Assembly (NCBI RefSeq): GCF_001638985.1
Contig: NW_017265141.1
Span: 124,001-188,000 of the forward strand
Length of the DNA: 64,000 bases
Direction: 5' to 3'
Source: Phycomyces blakesleeanus NRRL 1555(-)
Lineage: Eukaryota > Mucoromycota > Mucoromycetes > Mucorales > Phycomycetaceae
Shown: positions 45,398 to 58,500 of the stretch, piece after piece
How positions within the stretch are numbered: position 1 is the stretch's first letter
Layout: every line of letters starts with the position of its first letter
Notes under the pieces: model-generated
What the model was told of the DNA's origin: nothing
The model's database searches: none
The model's input: only the letters and a program-made list of their open reading frames with translations
Made by a program: the position numbers and the translations under genes

Positions 45398-48093
45398 CTA
45401 TTGAGTTGGGGGTTGATGGTGTATAATAGTCAAGGTCTGAATGGCATGATGGTGAGGTTGATTTGATATATTAGACGGAGGAGCAGAAGGAGTAGGAGTA
45501 GGAGTAGAGCTAGGAGCTTTGCCTTGTATCATATTGTTTGGTTGAAGTCCAGAGTGAGGTCCATGCTGTTCACGGTTATCATTTGATGAAGAACCGCCAC
45601 CATTTCCACTTCCACTGCCACTGCCACTCCCGCTCCCACTTCCACTTCCACTGCCACTGCCACTGCCACTGCCACCACTGTTACTGTTTCCGGCCTGTGG
45701 ATGTTGTCTCATCATTGGACCATGTGATGTATTAAAATGAAAGTTTAGGTCAGAGTTTGGTGTATACCCATTGTTGGGTGCCTGAGGAGGCATTGTGTGG
45801 TGGTAAAAGGTTGAGTGGACATAGTTAGGAAGAGGTGCTCCTATAGGCATTCCGTGGCTGTCATATGTGGGATGGTATACAAAGGGCGCTTGAGATGAAG
45901 AGGAAGGGCCTTGGTGCATAGTCTGTGGAACAGGGGCTGGGGGCATCGGGTGCGCTCTGTGTGGGTGTGTTCCGGCCAAAAAGGTGTGTTGCTGTTGCTG
46001 TTGTTGCTGAAGAGCGTGTAGTGCATCTGCAGGTCCAGGTGTCTGGTCAACCAAAGTACCGTCTCTTGTCCTCTTTAATACTCTCCTTGCAGGACTCACA
46101 GTCTCTGAACCTGATTCATCTGCGGTCGAACCCTCGCGTGCTACTATAGAATTGCGGGCAATATTAAGCTCACCAATTGTACGCAGGCTGTGTAGTTTCA
46201 CAAAGTAGGTGTGTCGAGGGACAATGACAGAGGTATACCCTTTTGGTGCTTCTGGTGGTTTTGTTGTATTTGTGCCTGATCCCTGTCTGTTGGTCTTTAC
46301 ACTTGATGGCGGATTTTCTGGTGGCCGGGTGTTATCTTCTGAATCTACAGGCAACTAGTTCAAGACACGAAACTGTAAGCTTACTACCCAATAATAACAA
46401 CAGCAACAACAATGATAATAGTAACATTCTCCATTTTCTACCCATTGTGAATATTCCAAATATAGTTTACCTGTTGGCTTGTAGCACGGCGCCCCCTTGC
46501 ATTATTTTCTCCTGTACGGTTACCAGCCCGATTACTTCCCTCTGGCTCATCATTCTCTACCGGAGTAGGGTTTACTACCGCAAGCAGCTCGACGGTTTCT
46601 TCGGCTATTTCGGTAGGTGGCCTGAGGGTATCTGGTTCTAGTTGGATAGTCTGACATATAGTTGCGAGGATCTTTGTTGCTTCTGTTTCAACAAAACGCG
46701 AAAGTTCCTCGTTTCCAGCTGCCGCCATGCACACTTTTGTCCACAGTTCTGTCAAATTACGCGCTCTAGTGGCTGCTTCCCGATGTTTGATCTTTTGTCT
46801 TTCTTCAGATAAGCGATTGTAGAATCGTCGTTCGTTCCAACTGATTGTTGTGAACTGATCCTTGACAGCAGTACGGATTTCTTGGGTCGTGAGCCTTTGT
46901 CTGGCGAGTTCACAGATCATATCAATGACAGCCTTTGGCCAGTTTCTCTCGATTTCATCAGGTCGCATCAGCTCATGATTGTGTTTTGCCGCATCTGGAT
47001 TCTGAGATTTTCGGAATTCCCATCGTCCTTCTTTTTCGTACAATACAACACGCCATCTACAATCGCATCTTTTTGAAGGTCGTTTACGCTGAGGAGTTGC
47101 TCCTCGTTTACGCAGTGAATCTGGGACACCTTCACGCGAGCAATAAACGTAAATGTTCTATAGTAAAAAATAAGAGTTTGTTTGTTTTTGTATTGTATAA
47201 ATATATATTTTTGTTTTCGTAAAAAATAATAATAAAAAAAAACAAACGAAAAGATAAAATTAGAGTAAATAGATAAAAAGGTAAGATAGCAATTTACGTA
47301 AATATGCAAATATACGAAAATACAAAGAAAAAAAACGCATAAAACAAACAAATCAACCAATATTTTGTTTGTTTGTTAGTTAGTTGAGAAAAAGAAAAAG
47401 CTTTACTAGAGATAAAGTGTGCTTTTGAAAACAGGATATAAGATTTTTGATGGTGTGGGAAATCCAAGGTTGCTCGATCAATCAATAAATCAATTTGATT
47501 TGAATCAATATGATTTGATTTGATTTGAATCAATATGATTTGATTTGATTTGATTTGATTTGATTTTGTTTGCAGTGAGATGATGCATTTATATAGTGTA
47601 ATGTATATGTAATTGTTGTATACATATATATATATATATTCTTTGGTGACCTCGGGAAGAAATAAATAAATAGAGAAAGAGAGAGAGAAAAAAATACATG
47701 TGGCATGTGTCTTGGACTGAAGAAGGAATAGCAACTCGCAACACAAAAGAAAAAGGAAAAAGAAACTGAATGGTTGTTCGCTTACCCGATGTGTACTTGC
47801 TTCTTGTTTTACAGTAAATCCAAATTGAGCGCACAGATCGCGACAGTGTTCGATAGCCTTTACACTCTCTGTAAACGACAGACTGAGGAGTCTATCATAA
47901 AGAGGCTGAAGCTAATAAATAAGAGAATAATTATTAGAAAATATAACAGGGAAATTCATATCAATTACTAATTTATTATTATTATTATTTAGAGAATAAA
48001 ATAAAAGGAGGGAGAAAATTGACTTGCCAATTGTTCAGAGTCATTTGAGGGTTCGGTCATATTATTTGGTTCAGAGTCTTGGTGAGTTGACAT
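45398..48093 (-). CDS. FAR1-type DNA-binding protein with Gly-Ser repeat
   Basis: Four exons (48093-48028, 47911-47786, 47157-46471, 46354-45398) join to about 611 residues. The N-terminal part has a FAR1/GCM-WRKY-like zinc fold: HCRDLCAQFGFTVKQEAS, then VYCSREGVPDS, then CDCRWRVVLYEKEGRWEF and KHNHEL. Its C-x-C, W and HNHEL positions fit the FAR1 domain. A helical region follows (WPKAVIDMICELARQRLTTQ). The C-terminal 300 residues are disordered: poly-Gln (LQQQQQQQH), Pro/His-rich sequence, a (Gly-Ser) dipeptide run of about 26 residues and a Thr-Pro-rich end. FAR1 domains derive from Mutator-like (MULE) transposases and act as transcription factors when domesticated. No DDE domain is present here. 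Intron 1 uses a GC donor (GCAAGT). Confidence 0.8.
47497..47575. repeat. (TTGAT)n pentanucleotide repeat in a FAR1-gene intron
   Basis: A run of TTGAT units, interrupted by AATCAATA blocks, lies in the long third intron (47785-47158). It is visible directly. Confidence 0.85.
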
Positions 48094-49857
48094 TGCGATC
48101 GTCAGGGATCAGGAGTAAAATATATATTTTTTAGAGTAATATGGGGTTTTCTTCTGGGTTTCTGCAAAGGAATGGGTTGAAACTTGATTTCTGATGGGTA
48201 ATGTCGAGGATTCCTAACTGATGAATGAGAATGAGAATGAGTAAATAGTGTTATAATAAATTATACTTAATTATTATTACTACTGCTATCATTATCATTA
48301 TCCTTATCCTTATCACTATTATTTCTTATTGTTATGAAAGTATATATATATATATTTGTATGTACATATATATAGTTAACAATGAGAGTAACGGTACCTA
48401 GATAGACAGAATCTTGTGCGTCTAGTTCTGCTTGTTTATGGATATTACAATATATAGATATATATGTATATAAGAATAAGAGTAAAAATAATAATGTATA
48501 AGAGTAAGAGTAAGAATTAGAAGAGGTCTTTGGTGTTATAATTAATATATATATATAATTATCGCAGTGAAATGTACACATATGTATATATATGTATATA
48601 TGTATATATAATTAAAGATTTTTTTATCGCTTTTAATGCAAACTATTTTGATATTTAATGAGTATAATTTTTTTTAGGTTACTTACAGATAATGGTGACA
48701 ATAGTTAAAATATATAAAGTGCAAAATAAGATATATACTTGTATCTATACACATATATTTTTTTCTTTATATCTGTATATATTTGTATGCGTATAATATC
48801 GATATCCACCTATTGGTTCCCCTTTTTGAGTGAAACGAATTCTCTGGTGTTTTTTTTTTGTTTTTTTTTTGTTTTGTTTTTGGATTTACTCGTAAAGAAG
48901 TATTATTATTATTATTATTATTATTTCTTAAACAAAGAGATAAAAGAAAAAGGTATACGATATATAGATATAGATATATAGATATAAATATGAATATACG
49001 TATATGTATATTTATATATATATATGTAAGGAAGAAGAGGAAGAAGAGGTAGAGGAAGAAAAGGAGAAGAAGGAGGAGAAGAAGGAGAAGAAGAGGAGAA
49101 AAAAGAAAGAGAAAGAGAAAATTGACAAGCTGCTTTTTTTTTTGGCAATCTCTAGTATTTGAACAATTCTCTCTCTCTCGTTCGTTCGTTCGTTCGCTTG
49201 TTCACTATTTTTTTTATTTTTTTATTTTTTTTTGTACGAGTGAGTTTTGTGAGTTGAGTTGAGTTGAGTTGAGATGAGTGGATTGGAGGTTGGTATGTGG
49301 GTCGTGGAGTGTGAGATGTGAGATGTGAGCTTATGATAGTATTGTATGTAATATAAATGATTCCATACCATTTTTTCTTTTTTTCTTTTTTGATATGGAT
49401 TTTAAACCTTGGCACTGAAACATTGCCAATCGCAAGCAGCCAAAGACATGCTTTCTCCTGGTGTCACCACTCATGCTAACCTGCCCACCAGCAAAAATTG
49501 TGGAATTGAATATGTGAAGATTATTGAATGTCTTGAACTATCTTCTCGCCTATTGTGTTACTGAATAAAGCCTTGACTTTTTCTAGTATGAAAAAAGGCA
49601 CGTTACTATCATGTTACCGACCGTAGGGTATCAAAAGCTTGTGCACCCAACCAAAATCTCTCTCTCTCTCTCTCTCTGTCTGTCTCTCACATTTTTTTTC
49701 TTCTTCTGCTTCTCACCGAACCACAGTGCTTGTTTTCCCGCTCATTTTAAGCATGTCATACAGTCCGACTCGGACACAAAAATAAAATAAATAGAATAGG
49801 ATAGAAAAAAAAATTGGTCGTGACTTTGAATTCGCATTTTTTTTTCCTTTTTTTTTT

Positions 49858-49915
49858 TACATTTGCATTTGCATTTGCATTTGCATTTTACATTTGCATT
49901 TACATTTATATAATG
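49858..49915. repeat. (TTTGCA)n hexanucleotide repeat
   Basis: Units of TTTGCA/ATTTGC are repeated about eight times, with a TTTACA variant. Visible directly. Confidence 0.85.
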
Positions 49916-51099
49916 AATTTATTAGAGATAGATTTTGGGATAATTTTGTGGGGAAATAGGTATAGATAGAGATTTGAAATCAACAATACATATAATTCTT
50001 ACTAAAGACTTGTTGGATAGCATGGCTATCAAGTCAAGGTAAAACACAGGCCATATTCTATCCAAACAAATACACGTCTATATACACATACCTAAATGTA
50101 AAATAAATAAATAAGAAAAATACGTTCTTTTTCTATTATAGTCATCGCAACTTATTTGATGTTCTATTTGAATGTACGTCCATTCTCTTGGACTCATTGT
50201 AATTGTCTTTAAAAGGAAAAAAACCGATGTGGTTGTGTATCTAAATAATAGCTATTTTGAAATATAAGAGAGTCAATCTATCGCTTTAAACTGGTCCTTG
50301 CCACGTTCACTGACCAGCCATTTCACCCGTTTAATTCTACCTAAACTGGACTATACTCGTGCCTATGTGCATATCAAAAAGCATAAGGCCATCTAAAGCC
50401 AAAGAAAATCAAGAAACAAATCAATAGATCCAGCTTCTAAGAAATTTAAATAATTTTTTATTTTATTTTATATACGTGTTTTAAATAAGATCCATATAAA
50501 ACAGACCAGTTGCCCTGTGCGTTAAACAAGGCTTATAATACATAGTACGCCTATTTTATTTGACTTGATTTGCTTAGCAAAAAAAAAAGAGGGGTTATCA
50601 TGAGCTAAGAAACTAGTAATGTATGTAATGTGTGCGCGTATTTTAATAATTAATAAATTAAAATTCTGCAACAGTTTGATAGTTAATCACAAGTCCCTTT
50701 TGGGTTTATAGATAATTCTAAAAACGGTTATCAAAACAAGGAATCAGTAGTACAGAAGCCAGAAATCATGGGGTTTTAGTAAAATAAAACAAATAAAATA
50801 AAATCAAACCAAATCAAATATGCTTATGCTTAAACATATTTATACAACCAAAAAACAAAAAACAAATAAAGACAAAATAAAATACATAATGATTTCTATA
50901 TACAAAATATACAAAGGTTCTATAATTTGTACTCATATTTTACACTCAAATTTACTCGACACAAAAAAAAAACCCCCAAGAGTTACCTTGCTACACTGAA
51001 AATAGGATAAGATTCTGTCTCACCTACTGAAATCCACATGTCTTTGTAATACGGACAAATGCAAGGCTATAAAGAGTGACAAGTCAAGGCCAGCCTTAA

Positions 51100-51132
<33 letters not shown>

Positions 51133-51465
51133 CTCTACTTGATTAATATTGAATTTTTCCCAAATCAAATCAAAACAAAAACCAAATATATCATTATTCA
51201 TCTTTGACATGATTTACAGAGCCAATAATTAGTGTTACTATCGATCATACAGTCAAACCTTGGTACAGACTTCAAACACAAAGATAATATTAGCTGTTCA
51301 AACATTGTAAACAGCTATTTTAGCCGATCTGGTTACATTAATTTTTCCTCTTTAATAATCATAATCATAATACTATGTATAAATGTTATTTTCGCGTTTC
51401 ATACTGTCTCAATTCTCACCCATATAATGATAATCATAATGATAATGGATATTTCTATAATTTTC

Positions 51466-51605
51466 AATCACACACACGCACACGCACACGCACACGTACA
51501 CGTACACGTACACGTACGCGTACACGTACACGCATAAACGCATACACGCATACATGCGTACATGCATACACACACACGCACACTCACATATATATATATA
51601 TATAT
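51466..51605. repeat. Long alternating purine-pyrimidine tract (CA/CG/TA)
   Basis: About 140 bases of almost unbroken R-Y alternation: CACACG repeats, then CGTACA repeats, CGCATA variants, CACA and a TATA run. Such sequence is a strong candidate for Z-DNA. It lies about 235 bases upstream of the orphan gene start at 51840. Confidence 0.9.
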
Positions 51606-51839
51606 TGATGATGTAACTTTTATTATTATTATTCATATACACAGCCTTTCTGTACAACTCTTCATGACACAAAGAAAAAAAATTAAAACAAAAGTCTAGG
51701 TCAAACAAGGTGGCTGTGGTCACTGTTGTTGTTTTCTTTGTTGTTGTTGTTGTTTGATTGCAACAGCCATGAATATTTTTTTATAGCTCAGAGTTTTAAT
51801 TAGTTTTGCTCCTTTTATTTCTAATTTTTATTTTTTACT

Positions 51840-52349
51840 ATGCCTATTCAACTTCAATCGTATGACGCTTATTCCTTAATAGGTCTTCCGCCCGCTGCAG
51901 AGGCCTTCCACGCTTACCTCACAACGGTCGTACCAAGCGGAAACCTTGTCCCGGAACCGACCATCAAGTCATTCAGCGACTGTACCTACTATTCATATCA
52001 CACACTCGGTCTCTCATTCTGCTTCAAACCTACAAAACAACCAGACAATAGTACCACATTGAATCTAGATTCCATAGACATATACAATGGTCACACCCGC
52101 GATGGATTTCAACCATTCACAGGTCATAGCTATCCATGTGGATTGACTGCCACAATGGAAGCCCATGAGATCGTTGCCTTGCATGGCGAACCAGACCGAA
52201 AGGGCGGAGGAGGAAAGTCACGTATGCCCTGTTGGATAGAATACCAATTTGAGGAAGATGGCCAAACAAAAGGAGGTATACTTATTCAATTGCATGGCAT
52301 TGATTGGGAAGATCGTGAGATGGGCTGGACGAGTCTCGTACTGTTTTGA
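51840..52349 (+). CDS. Conserved-looking hypothetical protein (169 aa)
   Basis: A single uninterrupted frame of 169 codons with G+C-rich third positions, unlike the surrounding AT-rich spacers, which argues for a real gene. It is the only sizeable intron-less gene here. Notable segments are YYSYHTLGLSFCFKPTKQ, LNLDSIDIYNGHTRDGFQPF, GLTATMEAHEIVALHGEPDR, KGGGGKSRMPCWIEYQFEED and GGILIQLHGIDWEDREMGW. The layout of short beta-strand-like segments, GEP..K, W..Y and a closing W resembles small bacterial single-domain proteins of unknown function with a similar L-G-x-P...W-x-x-Y pattern. I do not recognise the family, and no signal peptide or membrane segment is evident. Confidence 0.75.
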   Translation: MPIQLQSYDAYSLIGLPPAAEAFHAYLTTVVPSGNLVPEPTIKSFSDCTYYSYHTLGLSFCFKPTKQPDNSTTLNLDSIDIYNGHTRDGFQPFTGHSYPCGLTATMEAHEIVALHGEPDRKGGGGKSRMPCWIEYQFEEDGQTKGGILIQLHGIDWEDREMGWTSLVLF

Positions 52350-52483
52350 ATTGCTATAATATAATACCCAAATTACTCATTACTATACCATTGCTTCAAA
52401 GAATTACTATTGTTGATGTTGTAAAAATAATATAGTTGTATTTTCTTGTTTTGTTTTGTTTTGTTTAGTATTAACAGTATTAA

Positions 52484-52542
<59 letters not shown>

Positions 52543-52589
52543 AGTAAGTAAGTAAGTAATAATAAGGAATAATATATTAAAAATATATA
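52350..52589. other. Convergent spacer with (AGT)n
   Basis: Short 3' spacer between the orphan gene and LAA1. It contains an (AGT)n run of about 19 units (52484-52541) followed by AAGT units. Confidence 0.7.
52484..52541. repeat. (AGT)n microsatellite
   Basis: About 19 uninterrupted AGT/TAG triplets between two convergent genes. Confidence 0.92.
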
Positions 52590-55500
52590 TTAAAAGTTTC
52601 CAAAGTTTGTCTTTAGATGAATAGTAGGTTGCTTTGTATCTTCAGAACTTATGGCTTGTTTCTGAAGTTCTTGTCGTTGAATTTCTTGCTGCTTCTGTTG
52701 ACTTGCCACAACACTGTATCTCACAGACGCCTCAAGTTTCATACGCACATGTTCAGGTAGATCTGTGACAGCACCTCTAAAGGCATGTGGCATACTCGTT
52801 GCTAGTGCCAGTAGATGGGGCATTGTTATTGTGTGAATCGGAGACAGATTATCTTCAAATGGCGGTGTGTCCAACATTGCCGCAAGTGTAGGCAATATTA
52901 CACTCAGAATCGGTTGTCCTGTAAAAGAAGTGCCAATAGTAATTTTTTTTTGTCAGTTTGATATCACAAATAGTAACAGCAATAGAAATCTTACTTTGTT
53001 CTTCTGGTACACAGTTTGGCAATGTAATCAGGGTCTTGATGTCTTCTTCTAATAAGCCAGCACGAGCCTTATCCTTTTCAATATTCTCATTGGAAAACTT
53101 AAAGGAAAGAGCATGAGTCACCACATGAGGTACAAGGGTGCTCACAGTCGATCTTCCTAATCCAAGCAATGCGGGAGAGCTGCTTTTTTTGTCGGGTAAA
53201 GATATAAGAGTTCTCAGGCACTGGTGCGCGGTCATGGCAATCTACAATTTGATGATTTTAGCAATAACAATAATCAGTAAATATAAATATATATTATAAA
53301 AAAATATTTTAACTAAATTAGATTAAATTATATTGTAAATTTACCTCAGTCAAATCAGAATCCAAGCCCTCTTTGAGTGTTTTTACAAATACTCCACGTC
53401 CATCTCCGTCAGCCAGACTTGCTTCAGGGCAACCAGTAATAATTAACATTGCAGCAAGTAACTTGTTCTTCTTGACGGACACTGATAATTTTTTATCACT
53501 TGTGTACCCAAATATATCAGTATAAAGAAGAAAAAGACAAAGAAAAAAAAAACAAAAATTGGCCAAAGTTGAACGCATCAAATTACCTTAACAGACCATC
53601 AAGCAATGAATGATTCATGGCACAGATCACACGAGATAAGGCCTTGCTGTCTTTTGGAGTCAAGTCCGATTCAAACTGATAAAACATGGTCTTGAGGGAA
53701 ACAAGTACACGAGGTGCCAGAAGGGCCTCGAACTTTTCATTATTCAAAGTTTCTACAGTAGTAAGAGTTGTAGTTGTAGTTGTAGTTGTAGTTGTAGTTG
53801 TAGTTGTAATTTTAGCTTAGTTTAGTTTTATCTGATCAAATGAAACATCAAAACACACACAAATATATATCAACCTCACCTGAGAATATATAAAAACAGA
53901 TCGCCAAAAGATCTACTTTGTAACCTGTAGGTGTGATCCCAACCAATTTGGTCAAGGCATCTAGAGAAGGACCCAACAAAATGGTCATGTTTTCTTTTGG
54001 ATTTGTTTCTAATACGTATAAAAGAAATAAGAATGACAAGTAAAGTATGATGGCAAGCTTTCCAATTCAAGGAATACTATTTTGCACTTACTTATTCCTG
54101 TTGGTTTGCTCGAAAGAGAAGGTATGTTCTGCAAGAATACGTTGATCAAAAGCCGAAGAACATAGTACAGTTTTGCCGTAGAAGGAAACACATCAGGGTC
54201 CAAAGCACTATCGACTGCCTCGGTCTCGCTATCACCAAAATAAGAAGCTATTCGTGCGATTGTACCCTTTTTCTTTATGTGTATACATATATACAGAAAA
54301 CTTGACTTACACAGTACTGTTCAAATCATCGCACAAGTAATCGATACCATAGTTCTCTATCAGTCGTTGGACAATTTCGATAATAATGAGCTGTACTCGA
54401 TAACCTTCAGTTTGGATCAAACGATCAAACACGTTCATAAGTTCCAAAAATACTGCCTTGGGAACAAACTCATTTCCCGCCAGTGTTGGTTGTATAAGTG
54501 TCTTGAGACCGTTGAGGCAGATTATCATTGTCGGAGCATTAGATCTGCCATTGCTGGAACTGGATATACGCGAAAGACTTTCGATACAAAGACCGAATAA
54601 GATATAGAATAGATTGGATGGTTTGGATTCAGAGTTTGCAGAATCAGGACTATGTTCAAGTGCACTGATCATGGAAGGTTCGTGTGTTTCAATAAGTGTA
54701 GCAACCGCTTCCATAATCTTGAGCCATGATCTACGGTACAGCTGCAAAATATCCAAGTTAATATATATATATATATATATGCGCAAAAAGTTTCTAATTA
54801 TAAGAGCGATTTAAAGATTACTCACAGGAAGAACAACTTCCTTGGTTGCTGCAGAATACATGGATTCAAATCCACCATTTGCTGATGCTTGTATTCCCTC
54901 TGAACTACTTGACAAAGCTACGATATCAGACTCCAACCGAATGCGGGCATAACTCTGAAGAGCTTGCAACCAAAGAGGACTCAACACAGCAATATTTCTA
55001 CAATTAAACAAAACAATATGCATATACGCGTTTGTGTGAGTACATTATCTTTTTTGTTTCTCTATAAAACCAATCAGTTTTTAACTCACGGCTGTAAAAT
55101 TTGTTTCAAATAATCTTGCTTCTGACTCGACACTTGGAGTTCTGCCCAGGCATTAAGCACCGACAGCTTTACCATTACAGATGCGTGTGGACTGAGATCT
55201 TTTACTTCTCCAACCCCAACAAGCTTAGACTCATCTTTGCATTTGTCAAGCGCAGAAGTCAATAGTTTCAGTACTCTACCTAATTGGTAGAGATCCTTAA
55301 CAATTCCACTACCAACATAGATAGCGCATACACGCACAGCTGCAGACACGATTTCTGAAGAAGAGTCAGGTCCAAAAGCAGGAGTCAATGCTGCACCGAT
55401 CTGTGCCGCGTATTGTTCCAACAGAAGCATTCCTTCAAGATCAGCATCCTCAGTCATAGCAAATTTCTATTCAAATATAGTTAATAGAGAAAAGAAAAAA

Positions 55501-58500
55501 TTAAGTTCCACGACAACAAATTCTTACCTCAATCACCATCCTCAAGAGGCCAATACCAGCCAGACGTAGCTCATTTACATGAGCTGTCGCGGCTGTGAAC
55601 GACAGGCGGATCAAATCTGGAACACGAAAAACAAGGTAATCTCCAATACCGGCCTGCTGACGACGCTTGCGTGCTAAGATCAAATCAAAATGCTCGCGTA
55701 TACCACTTGCAGAAATCAGCTCAATTGTCTTGTGTAAGCATTGAAGTGCAAAAAGCTGGGTTCTCCAGCGAGGTGGGATCTCGACATTGATAGACAACTT
55801 TGCTGGTATTACGGATGCATCGGCCACAGAAGTAGGGATGTCCGCATTGTCCTCCTCTTCTTCAAATCCATCACCGTCATCTCCGTAGTCATCGAAATCA
55901 TCTTCACCATCATTGCTGTTACTTGATTTCTGCTTTACTGCATCCCTGGCCGGATTAGATGGTCCATTTCCGGACGATCCTGTCATAATACGTTTGGTGA
56001 TATTGACCCATATAGAGGGATCGTTTACAGCCGTGTCTTTGAGCCAGCTCCGAATCACATTTTTGACATCAGATAGATTGGGATCTGTGTCAAGCATCTT
56101 AAACAACTCATTGTCGAGGCCGGGCAGGGCTGCTTTGAATACAGCTTCAGCATCTCGCTGAACTAGTTGGTAAAGACAAGTGACGGCTGCTTTCTTGAGA
56201 GGGATATGTAGGCTGGTAATTTGAGATTGGAGATATGGAACAAGTTCCTTTGTGTCCACATGGTGAGGAGCAAACATCAAAAAATGTTGAATACATCTAA
56301 TGGCCTCCACATTTACGCGTTCATCGGGCTCGAGCTTCAACTCTTCGACCATATTGATGCAAAGCTCTCTGACTTTTGAAGATGACTGCAACTCTGGACC
56401 CAGCGTTCCGATCAACTCGTAAATTATGCGCCCAAACTCTTGATAGGCAGTGAAACCAACACTCATTCCAGCATTAGATACCGCCGTTGATCCACTTCCT
56501 GGTTCATGTGTCTCACTCAAATAAAGTTTGGCTACCATTCCAAGTGTGCTGTTTACATAGCCTGAGAACATTAGTCCAGCTGCGCTTACAGTCATTGCCA
56601 TAGCCTCGAGAGCCCAAGCATGAACAACCGGATGCGGGTCACTGCTGAGAGATAAGAGAATGCCCACGATTGTCTTTAGGTGCACAGCGGCAGCCATGCC
56701 TCCCACATGACTGTAGATGTATCCAATTGCCAATGCACTTCCTGCTCGGACATCTGGATCTCGATTGGTTACAACCAAATCGACAAGCTGCTGCATTTGA
56801 GATGCCACAAAAGACCCACCCACTATTGCAGTTAGTCGTCCAATTGTCTCACTAGCAGCATTGCGCAGATAAGGTTCTGGATGGACTACTGCCTCCATCA
56901 AGATTTCCTGAACGAGCTGTGTTGCACGACCACTTGCAATACTTTCTCCTGGTGCCATCTTTTTCTTCTTTGCGTAAAACATCATGTTTTTAAATGCACC
57001 CAAAAGCGCCACCACCACGTTCACAAGAACGGCGGCTCGTCGAGGTGAATTCTTTTCGAGACGACTATCCTTAACTACTTTGGCAATATGTTCAAAGGTC
57101 GACTCTTGCACGGGCGGGGGCTGGCTAGGAAATAGGGTCGCAAACAGCTCGATACTGGAATCAATATAAGAAGTTGATGGGGACACAGGACGAGGGATAT
57201 CAATCTTATCGTCAGAATGAAACGTGGTGTAAACATAGATCGAGTCAAGTTCAGCAGATCCAATAATGGGTCGTTCCAATAATTCTTCTATTTTCTGGAA
57301 ACGATCCTTTGTCACCCACTCTTTCCCGCTATTATTGTCATCGTTGCGTTCTTCTGCTTGTACAGCCACATCCACTCGATATCCTTGCATCTTGCTTGTG
57401 ACACCATATCCATGTCCGTCGGTTGAACTCCACACACTAACAAACTGACCAGGCACACTTGCTGATACCTGATTAAGAGCACCAGAAGAAGGTGCTATCT
57501 TGTCGAGTTCGGTAAATACACTCATAGAGTTCCGAAGAAGACTGGTGAGCGATGCTTCATAAGTTGTCAACATGGGTCTAATGGTAACAAAGCACTGGAA
57601 GATACGGCGTCTCAAAGCATAATATTGGTCTGTGAGTCGTGCGGGATAAGGTAAACAGGCAGAGACACTCGATGCCGCAAATGTGGCTGGAGTTGTTGCA
57701 AGGAAGGCGAGTGTATTATTCAAAAGAGCAGAGATACGTTTTGCAATGTCGAGTGTAACTAAACTTTGGCTATTGTGTTCAAGGAAGCTGTAGATCGAGC
57801 CTGTAGCACATTCGCGTGTGTGGAACAGAAAAGACCATTCAGGCTCAGAGCGAATAGAGTTGGCTTCTTTACCAGTTGGCTTTGGTAGTGCCATCTTCCA
57901 CAAGAGAAGCAGTTGTGGCAGATGCAACTTTACAAGATTTGGACCAAGTCCCATAAGAGAACCAACAAGGGTCCAAGCAACCTGTATCTGAACACTTGCA
58001 ATTTTTTGATCTTTGTTGGTATTTTTGAGGAGCTGGTTTGCAAGAGACATGGCTCGTGCGCTTAATTCGAAAGAGGTATATATAGGTCTAGACGGAAAGA
58101 CACTCATTATTGCCGCAGCCGTATGTGCATATGCTATAGTCCGGCGATATACTTTTGTTTTAGAGTTTGGATTGGCGAGATTGGCGAGATTCTTCTCCAA
58201 GAGATTTAGAGCTTTTGGTAGTAGATAAGGAAGATTCGCTGGAGCAGAATAACACACACATCGAATTGCCCAAACAGCTGCCATTTGTACCGAGAAGCTT
58301 GGGTGGGTTAATAAAGTAAACAGAGGTTCAACAAGAACATCCTAGACCCACAAACACACACGCACACGCACACGCACACGCACACGCACACGCACACGAA
58401 TTAGAACTTATCTCGATTACTGCCATATTATATATATAATTATTACCTGCACCGAACTAACTGCTCCCTCTAGTTCGCACACAAGAGACGATATCAAATT

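Larger units (their letters stand above)
48094..51839. other. 3.7-kb low-complexity spacer
   Basis: Long AT-rich, microsatellite-laden region between the FAR1 gene start and the orphan gene. Repeats include (TTCG)n at 49178-49196, GAGTT units at 49240-49272, (CT)n at 49655-49676, a TTTGCA hexamer at 49858-49915, TA runs at 51099-51125 and an alternating CA/CG/TA block. One less AT-rich island (49410-49620) may be conserved. No complete gene was recognised. The left part should hold the FAR1 promoter. Confidence 0.55.

Noticed and set aside
47294..47746. 150-codon minus-strand frame rich in Ser, Asn and Tyr
   Set aside because: Produced by the TTGAT and TA repeats within a FAR1-gene intron.
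49152..49415. 87-codon Lys- and Ser-rich minus-strand frame
   Set aside because: Composed of microsatellite translation (TTCG, GAGTT and T runs) rather than a gene.
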